A stretch of DNA of 41,598 bases from positions 1 to 41,598 of the forward strand of contig JAJZQR010000008.1 of NCBI GenBank assembly GCA_021806765.1. The letters run 5' to 3'. The DNA is from Chloroflexota bacterium (GTDB lineage Bacteria; Chloroflexota; UBA6077). The notes below the pieces were generated by a model, which was not told the origin of the DNA, ran no database searches, and was given only the letters and a program-made list of their open reading frames with translations. Made by a program: the position numbers and the translations under genes. Below are positions 15,839-24,484 of the stretch, in pieces (the stretch's first letter is position 1; each line of letters opens with the position of its first letter).

Positions 15839-17548
15839 TCAGGAGCGGCCGTCGCCGGACAGGGGCTCGGCGTGAGGAGCTACGCCGCCGGGCTTGCTCG
15901 CCGGCTCGACGATCTCCACGGGGATCGACACCACCACGACGGTGCCCTTGTCCACCTGGCTGGACACCACCACCTCACCGCCCATGGCATCCACCAACTG
16001 CTTCACGATGGACAACCCGAGGCCGGTACCCGGGATGCATCGAGCCTGGCTCACCTCGCCTCGGAAGAAAGGATCGAACGTCCTCTCCAACTCCTCCGGC
16101 GGGATGCCGACTCCGGCATCGTTGACCTCGACCTTCAGCCTGTCTTCCGCCATCGACAGCCGCACCAACACCGGGGCCGGGTCCTGGGAGAAGTTCAGGG
16201 CATTCCTGATCAGCTTGACCGCCACAGACTTCAGTTTGTCTCCGTCCAGCCTCATCGCCGGCAGCGGTTCCGCAGCCTCCAGCAGCACCCGATGTCCGTT
16301 GGAGGGGCCCGACGCGTCGGCGATGGCATCCCGGATGGTGGCGACGGGATTGGTGGCCTGAGGAGAAAGCAACACCGAGCCAGACTGCAGGTCGGCAAAC
16401 TCGATGATGTCGTCCACCACCTCGGCCAGCCGAAGAGAGCCCTGGTTTACCAGGCCGGCCACCTGCCGCAGTTGGTCGGGCTCGAACAGCCGCTGCATCA
16501 GCAGCTCACTCCCCGCCTGGACGAAACTGAGCGGAGTCCGTAGCTCATGGGATATGGTGGAAATCACCCTCGACTTGAGTTCACTCAACTCTCGGAGGGC
16601 CGCAGCTTCGCTGGCCTGGCGGTGGTGGCGCTGGTTCCGCAAGGCCAATCCGACGATGTCGGCCAGGCCCCGCAGCAACTCCCGCTCCTTGACGGTGAAA
16701 TCCTCGCCCGACCGAGACCTCACCACCGCTATCTGAGCCACGATCTCTCCATCGATGGCCAGGGGAACCAGGGCCACCGATCGCATCTCCAGCGGCACCA
16801 GATCCGCCACCACCCCCAACTGCCCATGGTCCACATCATCCACCACCACCACGTCCAGGCTGCGCAGCACGCTCGCCACGGCAGGGATCTCCTCAGGATT
16901 CAGGGGGGCTGAGGTGAACTGTTCCGGCTTGCGGCTCGCGGGGTTGCCCCGCCACGCGGGCTGGAACTCCCGCCGGTCGGCTGCCCACGACCAGACCGAG
17001 CAGCGGTCACACTCCACAACGGTGGGGATAACCTCGACCAGCGAGCGGAAGAGACCCGACTCATCGGTCTCCCTGACCAGCGCTCTGGCCACCCGCAGCA
17101 GCGCGGCCGAAGCCTCGGCCTCCTGTTTCTGCGTCCGATACCGCTGAGCTGACTCGATGGAGGAAGTGGCCCAGTTGGCCAGCATGCTGAGGATGGAGAG
17201 GTCTTTCTGATCGAAGGCGCCCTGTCGGTAGCTCTGGGCGGAGAGGAACCCCAGCACCTTACCACCGACAAGCATGGGTGCTCCCATCCAGGACAGGGGG
17301 AGACTACCCCGCTCCAACTCGAAGTTTCGCACCAGCAACGGCTTCCCCGTTCGGATGATCACGTCGCTGAGCCCATCGCCGAGTTCGCGGGTCTGGGGCA
17401 CCTGCTTTACTCCCCGCTCGACCACCATCTCGTAGGTGATCTGATTGGGGCCGGGGCCACAGAGAGCGATCGAGAAGGACTCGACGGGGAGAACCTTCGC
17501 CGCCTGCGCCCAGATCGCCTCAAAGACCCCCTCTGGTCCTTCTCCCAA
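15839..17548 (-). CDS. Soluble GAF-domain sensor histidine kinase (orphan)
   Basis: A 569-residue kinase without membrane segments. Two GAF-like domains occupy about 5-135 and 150-305 (the second with FTVKERELLRGLADIVGLALRNQ). A HisKA helix follows, with the phosphorylation site His334 in STISHELRTPLSF. The ATP-binding domain shows the N-box KLIRNALNFSQD, G1 VNDAGVGIPPEEL, F-box FDPFFRGE and G2 GTGLGLSIVKQL. The start is a TTG at 17548 with AGGAG six to seven bases upstream. It lies 47 nt after aroQ on the same strand, so it could be read through from the shikimate operon, but no response regulator is adjacent. Signal and partner unknown. Confidence 0.88.
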   Translation of the reverse strand: MGEGPEGVFEAIWAQAAKVLPVESFSIALCGPGPNQITYEMVVERGVKQVPQTRELGDGLSDVIIRTGKPLLVRNFELERGSLPLSWMGAPMLVGGKVLGFLSAQSYRQGAFDQKDLSILSMLANWATSSIESAQRYRTQKQEAEASAALLRVARALVRETDESGLFRSLVEVIPTVVECDRCSVWSWAADRREFQPAWRGNPASRKPEQFTSAPLNPEEIPAVASVLRSLDVVVVDDVDHGQLGVVADLVPLEMRSVALVPLAIDGEIVAQIAVVRSRSGEDFTVKERELLRGLADIVGLALRNQRHHRQASEAAALRELSELKSRVISTISHELRTPLSFVQAGSELLMQRLFEPDQLRQVAGLVNQGSLRLAEVVDDIIEFADLQSGSVLLSPQATNPVATIRDAIADASGPSNGHRVLLEAAEPLPAMRLDGDKLKSVAVKLIRNALNFSQDPAPVLVRLSMAEDRLKVEVNDAGVGIPPEELERTFDPFFRGEVSQARCIPGTGLGLSIVKQLVDAMGGEVVVSSQVDKGTVVVVSIPVEIVEPASKPGGVAPHAEPLSGDGRS

Positions 17549-17595
17549 CTTCCACTCCTACTGAGGTGCAATCACCCCTCAAATAGAAAGTAGCA

Positions 17596-18036
17596 CTAGG
17601 ACCTCGATTCGACAAGGGCTATTAGTCCCTGAAGTGCGAGCAAGTAGCCATGATATCCCAGCCCTGATATCTGTCCGGTTACTACCTCCGCCGTGATCGA
17701 GTGGTGCCGGAAGGGCTCCCGTGTGTAGATGTTGGAGAGATGCACTTCGATGACGGGAATCGACAAGAACGACAGGGCGTCTCGAACCGCAACGCTGTAG
17801 TGGCTGAACGCTGCAGGATTGATGATAAGGCCGTCGACGGTGCCTTCAAGTTCGTGAAGGTGATCTATTATAGCTCCTTCGCTGTTGCTCTGGAAGAACT
17901 GCAACTCGACACCCAGTGATCGAGCCCGCTCCATCACCCGGGCCTCGATGTCGGCCAGGGTCACCGTCCCATAGATCCCCGGCTCTCTCTTCCCCAGGAT
18001 ATCCAGATTGGGACCGTTCACCACCGCTATCTTCAT
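17596..18036 (-). CDS. aroQ: Type II 3-dehydroquinate dehydratase AroQ
   Basis: Third step of the shikimate pathway: 3-dehydroquinate to 3-dehydroshikimate by the type II (trans-dehydration) mechanism. The 146-residue protein shows VNGPNLDILGKREPGIYG with the catalytic Tyr in the flexible lid, FFQSNSEGAIIDHLHE, INPAAFSHYSVAVRDAL with the catalytic His, and EVHLSNIYTREPFRHHS, all classic. Length is normal. The ATG at 18036 has GGAGG five bases upstream. Last aro gene of the operon, 65 nt after aroB across an octanucleotide tandem repeat. Confidence 0.97.
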   Translation of the reverse strand: MKIAVVNGPNLDILGKREPGIYGTVTLADIEARVMERARSLGVELQFFQSNSEGAIIDHLHELEGTVDGLIINPAAFSHYSVAVRDALSFLSIPVIEVHLSNIYTREPFRHHSITAEVVTGQISGLGYHGYLLALQGLIALVESRS

Positions 18037-18079
18037 TTATCCCTCCGATGTTCCCAATGGAGACGCCGAGAGGATCTTC

Positions 18080-18111
18080 CCCGCGTCACCGTGTCCCTGT
18101 GTCACCGTGTC
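18080..18111 (-). repeat. Octanucleotide tandem repeat at the aroB stop
   Basis: Minus-strand units GACACGGT, GACACAGG, GACACGGT and GACGCGGG run from 18111 to 18080. The tract supplies the aroB stop codon (TGA at 18104-18102) and extends into the aroB-aroQ gap. The unit resembles the GACGGGGC octamer tract inside aroK. Confidence 0.75.
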
Positions 18112-19190
18112 GTCAACCTTTCCAGTACCTGCTTCACCAACTCAACGGGCACGTCCCGCCGAACCGCCACCCGCCCGATCCGTTCGGGAAGAATCCACAC
18201 CAGCCGGCCCTGGCTCGCCTTCTTATCTCGCAGCATGGCCTCCCATACTCGGTCCACGCTGACATCCGGGCAGCCCGTTGGAAGTCCCAGACAGGCCAGC
18301 AGTCTCTCCTGCCGTTCGCCGGTGGCCGCATCGCTCAAGCCCATAGCCACGGCGATGCGCGCTGCGCCAGCCATGCCGATGGCCACCGCCTCGCCGTGGC
18401 GATAGCGAGCGTAGCCAGAGGCGGCCTCCACCCCATGACCTATGGTGTGACCGTAGTTGAGGATGGCGCGAAGGCCAGACTCTCTCTCGTCCGCCTCAAC
18501 CACCTGGGCCTTCAGTCCGATAGACCGAGCGATGATCCTCTCCATGGCCTCGGTTTCTGCCCGCAGCAACCCCTCCCCCTGGGACTCCAACTCCTCGAAG
18601 AAGGGAGCGTCCATGCTGGCAGCCATCTTCACTACCTCAGCCAGGGCCGCCGACAACTCGCGGCCAGGCAGGGTCGCGAGGGTATCGGGATCCGCGATGA
18701 CTAGAGAGGGAGGATAGAAGGAACCGATGAGGTTCTTGCCGCGCTGGTGGTTGACAGCCACCTTGCCGCCCACGCTGGAGTCCACCTGAGCCAGGAGGCT
18801 GGTGGGTAGCTGCACGAAACGCAAACCCCGGAGAAAGGTCGCGGCGACGAAGCCGGCCAGGTCGCCTATCACTCCCCCGCCCAGGGCCAGCACCAGATCC
18901 CGCCGCTCGGTCCCCTGCTCGACAAGCCAATCGTACAGGCTGGTCGCCATCTCCAGTGACTTACTGGTCTCACCGGACGGCACCAGGAAGGAGGCGACGC
19001 CGAAGCCGTCGGCGCGGAGCCTCTCCTCCAGCCCCTGACCGTAGAGACGGTATACCGCCTCGTCCGCTATCAGGCGGATAGCCCCGTCCAGACCGGCATC
19101 CTTCAATAGCCGCCCGGCAGAGGGCAACAAACCCCGGCCAACCAGCACCTGATAGCGGCCGGCCGCGGCATCAATGGGGATAGAGATCAT
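18102..19190 (-). CDS. aroB: 3-dehydroquinate synthase AroB
   Basis: Second step of the shikimate pathway: DAHP to 3-dehydroquinate, NAD- and metal-dependent. The 362-residue protein has the nucleotide loop ALGGGVIGDLAGFVAATFLRG, then PTSLLAQVDSSVGGKVAVN and KNLIGSFYPP. The metal-ligand set is Glu in LAEVVKMA, His in ILNYGHTIGHGVE and His in YRHGEAVAIGM. Length is normal. The ATG at 19190 overlaps the aroK stop (ATGA) with GAGG five bases upstream, so translation is coupled. The last codons run into an octanucleotide repeat without disturbing the fold. Confidence 0.97.
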   Translation of the reverse strand: MISIPIDAAAGRYQVLVGRGLLPSAGRLLKDAGLDGAIRLIADEAVYRLYGQGLEERLRADGFGVASFLVPSGETSKSLEMATSLYDWLVEQGTERRDLVLALGGGVIGDLAGFVAATFLRGLRFVQLPTSLLAQVDSSVGGKVAVNHQRGKNLIGSFYPPSLVIADPDTLATLPGRELSAALAEVVKMAASMDAPFFEELESQGEGLLRAETEAMERIIARSIGLKAQVVEADERESGLRAILNYGHTIGHGVEAASGYARYRHGEAVAIGMAGAARIAVAMGLSDAATGERQERLLACLGLPTGCPDVSVDRVWEAMLRDKKASQGRLVWILPERIGRVAVRRDVPVELVKQVLERLTTR

Positions 19191-19849
19191 GGCTTCCTCA
19201 CGACTTCCATCGGCTCTTCGCCTGCCAGCTTCTTTAGGGCCGCGGCCACCCGTACCACGGCAGTCTCCAGATCGACATCTTCCGTGGACACGATCAGGTG
19301 AGCGGTTTCTCGGTAGATCGGGTCACGGACGGCCTTCAGTGCCTCGATCCGGGCGAGTGCTGGGTGCTGAGTGCCGGGTGCTGAGTGGCTGTTCTGAGTT
19401 CTGGGTTCTGAGTTCTGGGTTCTGAGTCTCCGTGTCGCCCCGTCGCCCCGTCCGCCCGTCGCCCCGTCCGGGACCCCCATCCTCAGCATCGGCCTGGGTT
19501 CCTCCCCCGTGGCCTGGGCCAGCCGCCGGTGCAGGGTGTCCACCTCGGCCTCCAGCAGCACGACCAGATTGCCGTCCCTCATCACCAGGCGGTTGGCCGG
19601 GTCCATAACCGCGCCGCCGCCCACTGCCACCACTCGGGAAGTCCCCTGGAGCGCCCGCCTCACGGCCTCCGACTCCAGCCGGCGGAAGAGGGTCTCACCC
19701 TCCTCGGCGAAGATACGGTGGATCCGTTTGCCGGACACCCGCTCCACCTCGCCGTCTGTATCAACGAACTCCCAGCCCAGCCGTTGCGCCAGCAGCCGCC
19801 CCACGGTGGACTTGCCGCTGCCGCTGAAACCGATCAGCACGATGTTCAC
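19187..19849 (-). CDS. aroK: Shikimate kinase AroK with a repeat-derived insertion
   Basis: Fifth step: ATP-dependent phosphorylation of shikimate at O3. From the GTG at 19849 (AAGGAG seven bases upstream) the protein has 220 residues against about 170 usually. The P-loop GFSGSGKST is at 7-15, the shikimate-binding DTDG at 30-33, FRRLES at 55-60 and VGGGAV at 76-81. The LID arginine region RPML (119-122) is followed by about 40 residues of low complexity (GATGGRGDGATRR, then RTQNSEPRTQNSHSAPGTQH) before the normal RIEALKAVRDPIYRE resumes. The extra segment is a translated 7/8-bp tandem repeat lying in or next to the flexible LID. All catalytic residues are kept, so it is probably active. Confidence 0.93.
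   Translation of the reverse strand: MNIVLIGFSGSGKSTVGRLLAQRLGWEFVDTDGEVERVSGKRIHRIFAEEGETLFRRLESEAVRRALQGTSRVVAVGGGAVMDPANRLVMRDGNLVVLLEAEVDTLHRRLAQATGEEPRPMLRMGVPDGATGGRGDGATRRLRTQNSEPRTQNSHSAPGTQHPALARIEALKAVRDPIYRETAHLIVSTEDVDLETAVVRVAAALKKLAGEEPMEVVRKP
19355..19468 (-). repeat. Heptamer and octamer tandem repeats inside aroK
   Basis: Read on the minus strand, an octamer tract (GACGGGGC and variants, about 4.5 copies, 19468-19431) is followed by heptamers CAGAACT/CAGAACC (about five copies) and CAGCACC/CAGCACT (about four copies), ending near 19355. The tract is in frame with aroK and supplies its inserted residues. Copy-number change by one unit would shift the frame. Confidence 0.85.
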
Positions 19850-19874
19850 GTGCCAACTCCTTGCCAATGGAGTA

Positions 19875-19896
19875 GGGCAGGAGTTTATCCCCTGCC
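19875..19896. repeat. Degenerate GTAGGGC-type hairpin between aroC and aroK
   Basis: GGCAGG (19876-19881) and CCTGCC (19891-19896) around a 9-nt loop, preceded by the family's outer GTAGGG end. A decayed member of the dispersed palindromes, within the 136-nt aroC-aroK gap. Confidence 0.5.
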
Positions 19897-19985
19897 ACCG
19901 AGAGCCCGGCATCGTCTTACGGTCTTCTATCCCTGCGGTACTCGCTCAATCGAGCCACGACCATATCGCCGGCAGGAGCCGGATC

Positions 19986-21179
19986 CTACGACAGCGTGGC
20001 CAGGTATCCACGGTAGTTGCGCTCGATCTCCGCGACGGAGTCGCCACCGAACTTCTCCAGGAAGGCATCGGCCAGCACCAGGGCCACCATGGCCTCGCCC
20101 ACGACCCCGGCAGCGGGCACCACGCACACGTCGCTCCGCTCTATGGCCGCCGCCACCGGCTGTCTGGTCGCCAGGTCTACCGAAGGCAGCGGCTTCATCA
20201 GGGTCGGTATCGGCTTGGCGGCGCACCGCACCACCAGGGGCTCTCCGTTGCTCATGCCCCCCTCTACGCCACCCGCGCTATTCTGCCGCCGCACCCACCC
20301 CCGCTCGGGATCGTACTCGATCACGTCGTGGTAGCTGCTCCCCCGCAGGGCAGCACCTCTGAAGCCAGCCCCCACCTCGACACCCTTGATCGAGTTGACG
20401 CTCATGAGGGCCTCGGCCAGACGGGCGTTCAGCTTCCGGTCCCACTGAACGTGACTTCCCAGGCCGGCCGGCAGGCCGTAGACTGCTACCTGGAAAACTC
20501 CACCCAGGGTGTCGCCTGCCCGGCGGGCCTCGTCGATGGCCCGGACCATCGCCTCACCGGCAGCCACGTCGCCGCACCGCACCGGCGACGCTTCCACCGC
20601 TTCCCAGTACCCCTCGGCCCTCTCCCCCCGGGCACCCCGACGCTCGGTGAGGACCCAGTCCGGCACCTCCGCCCGCACGTCCCCGACGGCGAGGGTCTCG
20701 CTCCGCACCTCGATATCGAAGTGGGACAGCAGCTTCCTGGCGACTGCCCCCAGCGCGACCCGCATGGCCGTCTCCCGGGCGCTGGCCCGTTCCAGAACGT
20801 TCCGGACGTCCCGGTGGCCGTACTTCAAGGCGCCGGGGAGGTCGGCGTGGCCTGGGCGCAGCCTGGTCACCCCCTCGACCGGCTGGTCGGATGGCTCCAC
20901 CCCCATACGCCCCGTCCAGTTGGCCCAATCTCGGTTCGATATCTGAAGGCCGATGGGGCTCCCCAGGGTTAGCCCATGACGAACTCCGGACAGCAGCTGG
21001 GCCTGATCCTTCTCGATCTTCATCCGGCCACCCCGGCCGTGGCCCCCCTGCCTGCGCCGAAGGTGGAGGTCGATATCCTCGGGCACCAGGGGCAGCCCTG
21101 CCGGCATCCCCTCCAGAATCCCCACCAGTGCCTGTCCATGGGACTCCCCGGCGGTGAGGAAACGCAACACCCTAAACAT
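19986..21179 (-). CDS. aroC: Chorismate synthase AroC
   Basis: Seventh and last step of the common pathway: 5-enolpyruvylshikimate-3-phosphate to chorismate, with reduced FMN as cofactor. The 397-residue protein opens with FRVLRFLTAGESHGQALVGI, then RRRQGGHGRGGRMKIE, SGVRHGLTLGSPI, HADLPGALKYGHRDVRNVLERASARETAMRVALGAVAR, and the C-terminal GGVEGGMSNGEPLVVR and RSDVCVVPAAGVVGEAM blocks. These are the signature blocks of the family. The ATG at 21179 has GGAGG seven bases upstream. The start overlaps the repeat-extended end of aroE by 8 nt. The longer open frame upstream is the reverse reading of that repeat and aroE. Confidence 0.97.
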   Translation of the reverse strand: MFRVLRFLTAGESHGQALVGILEGMPAGLPLVPEDIDLHLRRRQGGHGRGGRMKIEKDQAQLLSGVRHGLTLGSPIGLQISNRDWANWTGRMGVEPSDQPVEGVTRLRPGHADLPGALKYGHRDVRNVLERASARETAMRVALGAVARKLLSHFDIEVRSETLAVGDVRAEVPDWVLTERRGARGERAEGYWEAVEASPVRCGDVAAGEAMVRAIDEARRAGDTLGGVFQVAVYGLPAGLGSHVQWDRKLNARLAEALMSVNSIKGVEVGAGFRGAALRGSSYHDVIEYDPERGWVRRQNSAGGVEGGMSNGEPLVVRCAAKPIPTLMKPLPSVDLATRQPVAAAIERSDVCVVPAAGVVGEAMVALVLADAFLEKFGGDSVAEIERNYRGYLATLS

Positions 21180-22098
21180 CGCGTTGCCTCCTTCCCTCTT
21201 TCTCTGGCAGGGGATCAAGGTGATGAGAAGGCTGATGGCTGACAGCTGACGGCTGATGGCTCGCGCCCAGCGCCGTCTCGGCCGCAGCGAACATCGCTTC
21301 CACCGGCGCCTTCTGGCCGGTCCACAGCTCGAAAGCGGCAGCACCCTGGTAGACCAGCATCGGCAGGCCGTCCAGGGTGCGGGCTCCCCGCGCCCTGGCC
21401 TCTCGAAGCAGGCGGGTGGGTCGAGGATTGTAGATCAGGTCTACCACCAGTATGCCCTCAGCGACTAAATCGGCGGGAAGCGGGGTTTCATGAGCTGCCA
21501 ACCCGACAGAAGTGGCATTCACCAGCAACCCGGCTTCAGCTATTCGCTCCCCCATGGAAGCCAGATCCCAGGGCTCCGCCATCACCGTCGTTCGGGTCTG
21601 CCAGCCAGCGGCAACAGCCGCCAGCCGTTGCGCCCGCTCCAGATGCCGGTTGCAGAGACTCACCTGAGCAGCCCCCCCTCGGCAGAGGGACCATGCCACG
21701 GCTCGGGCGGCGCCTCCGGAGCCCAGCACCACCACCTTCTGACCCTCGAGGTCGAACCGCCCGTGCTCCTCCAGGGATCGCAGGAAGCCCACTCCGTCGG
21801 TATTGTACCCGATCAGCCTCCCCCCGGAGACGGTCACGGTATTGACTGCCCCGATAGCCCTTGCTTCGGGAGTCAACTCCTCCAGGAAGGGGATCACCGA
21901 CTCCTTGTGGGGAACCGTCACGTTGATGCCCAGCCAACTCCCGTCTCTTAACGCGGCTATGAAGGCTGGCAGATCGGCCGGCTTCACCTCCTGGCGGACG
22001 TAGCTGGCGTCGATCCCGCAGCTCTCCAGCGCAGCCCCGTGGAGGGCAGGGGATATACTGTGGGCGATGGGGTAACCGATGACTGCCAGTCTCTTCAC
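21172..22098 (-). CDS. aroE: Shikimate 5-dehydrogenase AroE with a repeat-derived C-terminus
   Basis: Fourth step: NADPH-dependent reduction of 3-dehydroshikimate. The 308-residue protein has the substrate domain (VIGYPIAHSISPALHGAAL, INVTVPHKESVIPFLEEL with the catalytic Lys, GAVNTV, GYNTDGVGF) and the NADP Rossmann motif VVLGSGGAARAVAW, then NATSVGL and a DLIYNPRPTRLL block. The conserved part ends near AAAETALGA; the last 28 residues (ASHQPSAVSHQPS and onward) are a translated heptamer repeat. The GTG at 22098 has GGAGG six bases upstream and overlaps the aroA stop (GTGA). The long open frame further upstream is aroA read in another frame. Confidence 0.95.
   Translation of the reverse strand: MKRLAVIGYPIAHSISPALHGAALESCGIDASYVRQEVKPADLPAFIAALRDGSWLGINVTVPHKESVIPFLEELTPEARAIGAVNTVTVSGGRLIGYNTDGVGFLRSLEEHGRFDLEGQKVVVLGSGGAARAVAWSLCRGGAAQVSLCNRHLERAQRLAAVAAGWQTRTTVMAEPWDLASMGERIAEAGLLVNATSVGLAAHETPLPADLVAEGILVVDLIYNPRPTRLLREARARGARTLDGLPMLVYQGAAAFELWTGQKAPVEAMFAAAETALGASHQPSAVSHQPSHHLDPLPEKEGRRQRDV
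21231..21261 (-). repeat. Heptamer tandem repeat at the aroE 3' end
   Basis: On the plus strand: GCTGATG, GCTGACA, GCTGACG, GCTGATG and a partial GCT, about 4.4 copies of a 7-bp unit. It is read through by aroE as its C-terminal tail and ends 52 nt before the aroC start. Confidence 0.85.
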
Positions 22099-23399
22099 CC
22101 TCGCCCTCCCGAGGAGACACGCTCCAGGTCGGTCCAGAAGCTGGGGTACGAGACTTCCGCCACCTCGGCGCCCTCGACGATCGTTTCGCCCTCGACCACC
22201 AGCCCGGCCACTGCCATCGCCATGGCCATCCGGTGGTCGCCATAGCTGAGACAGTGATCTCCGCGGAGCCTGCGTCCGCCGCGGACCACCAGCCCGTCGG
22301 GCAACTCCTCCACTTCGCTTCCCATCCTGGACAGCTCCGTCGCCATGGCCCGCACGCGGTCGGTCTCCTTGACCCTCAACTCGGCGGCGTCGACAAACCG
22401 GGTCTCCCCCTCGGCAAAGGCGGCAGCCACCGCCAGCACCGGTATCTCGTCGATCAACCGAGGGATCAGCGCTCCGCCAACCTTCACCCCCCTCAGCTTG
22501 CTGGACCTGGCCACCAGGTCGGCCGTGGGCTCGCCGCCCCGCTCCCCCCTGGGGACCACCTCCAGGTCGGCTCCCATCTCCCGAAGGACCTCCAGCACTC
22601 CCGTTCGACCCGGGTTGATCCCCACGTCTCTGACTGTGATCTCCGCGTCGGGGTGGATGGCCGCGGCCACCAGCCAAAAGGCGGCCGAGGAGATGTCACC
22701 GGGCACCTCGACGTCCATCGCAGTGAGGGCAGGCCCGGGGGCAAGAGTGATGACGCCCTCGGAGGCAGATATGCGCACCCCCATGGCCGACAGCATCCGC
22801 TCCGTGTGGTCGCGGGAGGGCCTGGGTTCCCGTATCACAGTAGGTCCGGCTGCGTAGAGCCCTGCCAGAAGGAGGGCCGATTTCAACTGAGCGCTGGCCA
22901 CGGGAAGGGTATAGTCGATCCCCGCGAGAGAGCCGCCGCGCACCACGAGAGGCGGCAGCGAATCCCCCTTTCGGGCCCAAAGCTGCGCCCCCATCATCCT
23001 GAGAGGCTCGATCACCCTCTTCATGGGACGAGAGCGCAGCGAGCTATCCCCCGTCAGGATGGAGAGGAAGGGCTGTCCGGCCAACAGGCCCGATAACAAC
23101 CGCATGGCGGTACCCGAGTTCCCAGCGTCCAGAACGTCCTCCGCCTCCCTCAGGCCGTGGAGGCCGACGCCTGCCACGCGGAAAGCACCATCGTCCTCCA
23201 ACCTCTCGATCTGGACGCCAAGGGCCTGAAGACAGCGAAGGGTTGAGAGGCAGTCCGCCCCCGGACCCAGATTCGATATGGTAGCCTCGCCCTCGGCAAT
23301 GGCGTTCAGCATCAACGCCCGATGGGAGATGGACTTGTCGCCCGGGACCCGAAGGGCTCCACGCAGCCGCTCAGGGGGTCTAACGACCCGCCCGCTCAC
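22095..23399 (-). CDS. aroA: 3-phosphoshikimate 1-carboxyvinyltransferase (EPSP synthase) AroA
   Basis: Sixth step: transfer of the enolpyruvyl group of PEP to shikimate-3-phosphate. The 434-residue protein has [16 protein letters not shown] (Lys and Arg ligands), [19 protein letters not shown] near residue 85-103, [13 protein letters not shown], the substrate-binding [53 protein letters not shown] with the catalytic Asp, and [11 protein letters not shown]. Its NSGTAMR block resembles glyphosate-tolerant class II enzymes as well as class I, so I do not assign a class. The GTG at 23399 overlaps the aroF stop (GTGA). No strong ribosome site is visible, which fits coupled translation. Confidence 0.96.
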   Translation of the reverse strand: MSGRVVRPPERLRGALRVPGDKSISHRALMLNAIAEGEATISNLGPGADCLSTLRCLQALGVQIERLEDDGAFRVAGVGLHGLREAEDVLDAGNSGTAMRLLSGLLAGQPFLSILTGDSSLRSRPMKRVIEPLRMMGAQLWARKGDSLPPLVVRGGSLAGIDYTLPVASAQLKSALLLAGLYAAGPTVIREPRPSRDHTERMLSAMGVRISASEGVITLAPGPALTAMDVEVPGDISSAAFWLVAAAIHPDAEITVRDVGINPGRTGVLEVLREMGADLEVVPRGERGGEPTADLVARSSKLRGVKVGGALIPRLIDEIPVLAVAAAFAEGETRFVDAAELRVKETDRVRAMATELSRMGSEVEELPDGLVVRGGRRLRGDHCLSYGDHRMAMAMAVAGLVVEGETIVEGAEVAEVSYPSFWTDLERVSSGGRG

Positions 23400-24445
23400 G
23401 CCACCACCACCGCGCTGTCGATCCCGCTGGTGACCCTCCGGCCCACAGCAGAACTCACCACCCGCAGGGAGTCCATCAGATCGGCGAAGTTGGGCAGGTT
23501 CAACGACTGGGGGCCGTCCGAAAGGGCAGTATCCGGCGAGGGGTGAGCCTCGACCAGCAGGCCGTCGGCCCCCGCTGCCACGGCCGCGAGGGCCATGGGC
23601 TTCACCAGGTACCATTTCCCGGTGCCGTGGCTGGGATCGACGATCACCGGCAGGTGGCTCAGCCGCTTGACCACAGGGACGGCGCTCAGGTCCAGCGTGT
23701 TCCGAACGGCCGTCTCGAAGGTTCTAATCCCCCGCTCGCACAGGATCACGTTGAAGTTGCCCGAGGCCATGACGTACTCAGCGGCCATCAGCCACTCCTC
23801 AATGGTAGCTGCCAGGCCCCGCTTCAACAGGACTGGCTTGTCGGTCTTGCCCGCCTCGCGAAGGAGAGGAAAGTTCTGCATGCTGCGGGCGCCGATCTGG
23901 AGGATGTCCGAGTGCTCTGCCACGGCCTGCACCTGATCGGGTTCCATCACCTCGGTGATGATCTTCAGCCCGGTGCGCTCCCGCACCTCCGCCAGGATGC
24001 GCAGACCGTCTTCCCCCATACCCTGGAAGGAGTAGGGCGAACTGCGTGGCTTGAAGGCTCCGCCGCGCAGCACCCTGGCGCCCGCCGCCTTCACGGCCAG
24101 GGCCGTCTCCATCATCTGGTCGAGGCTCTCCACGGAGCAGGGCCCAGCCATCACCATCAGTTCCGGCCCTCCTACCTCCAGGTCACCGACCCGAATCACA
24201 CTATCGAAGGGCTTGAACTCCCGGCTGGCCAGCTTGTAAGGCTTGCTGATTGGGGTTACCCTCTCAACCCCCGGCAGCATCTCCAACTGTTCGCCCAATT
24301 GCGGCTCGAAGCGTGTCCCGATGACACCTATCACGGTTCGCTCCTCTCCTCCCGACCGGTGGCCTTGCAGCCCCCTACTCTCCAGACGAGACAGGACTCC
24401 CTGGATCTGCGTCTCACTCGCTTGGCTCGACATGATTACGATCAT
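23396..24445 (-). CDS. aroF: DAHP synthase (type I-beta, with N-terminal ferredoxin-like domain)
   Basis: First committed step: PEP plus erythrose-4-phosphate to DAHP. The 349-residue protein starts with [20 protein letters not shown], an ACT/ferredoxin-like regulatory domain of about 70 residues that gives Tyr/Phe feedback inhibition in the Thermotoga maritima homologue. The TIM barrel shows MAGPCSVES (99-107), [60 protein letters not shown], and [13 protein letters not shown], the signatures of the KDPG-like type I-beta class. The ATG at 24445 is preceded by GAGAGGG. It is the first gene of a seven-gene shikimate operon and is preceded by an attenuator-like leader. Confidence 0.96.
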   Translation of the reverse strand: MIVIMSSQASETQIQGVLSRLESRGLQGHRSGGEERTVIGVIGTRFEPQLGEQLEMLPGVERVTPISKPYKLASREFKPFDSVIRVGDLEVGGPELMVMAGPCSVESLDQMMETALAVKAAGARVLRGGAFKPRSSPYSFQGMGEDGLRILAEVRERTGLKIITEVMEPDQVQAVAEHSDILQIGARSMQNFPLLREAGKTDKPVLLKRGLAATIEEWLMAAEYVMASGNFNVILCERGIRTFETAVRNTLDLSAVPVVKRLSHLPVIVDPSHGTGKWYLVKPMALAAVAAGADGLLVEAHPSPDTALSDGPQSLNLPNFADLMDSLRVVSSAVGRRVTSGIDSAVVVA

Positions 24446-24484
24446 GGCAGCTACCCTCTCCTTTCCTGCACCGGTGTCGAATAC

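Noticed and set aside
19355..19468. CRISPR array or frameshift artefact in aroK
   Set aside because: Units are 7-8 bp without spacers, so not CRISPR; the frame is kept through the tract and the enzyme resumes normally, so not a simple frameshift.
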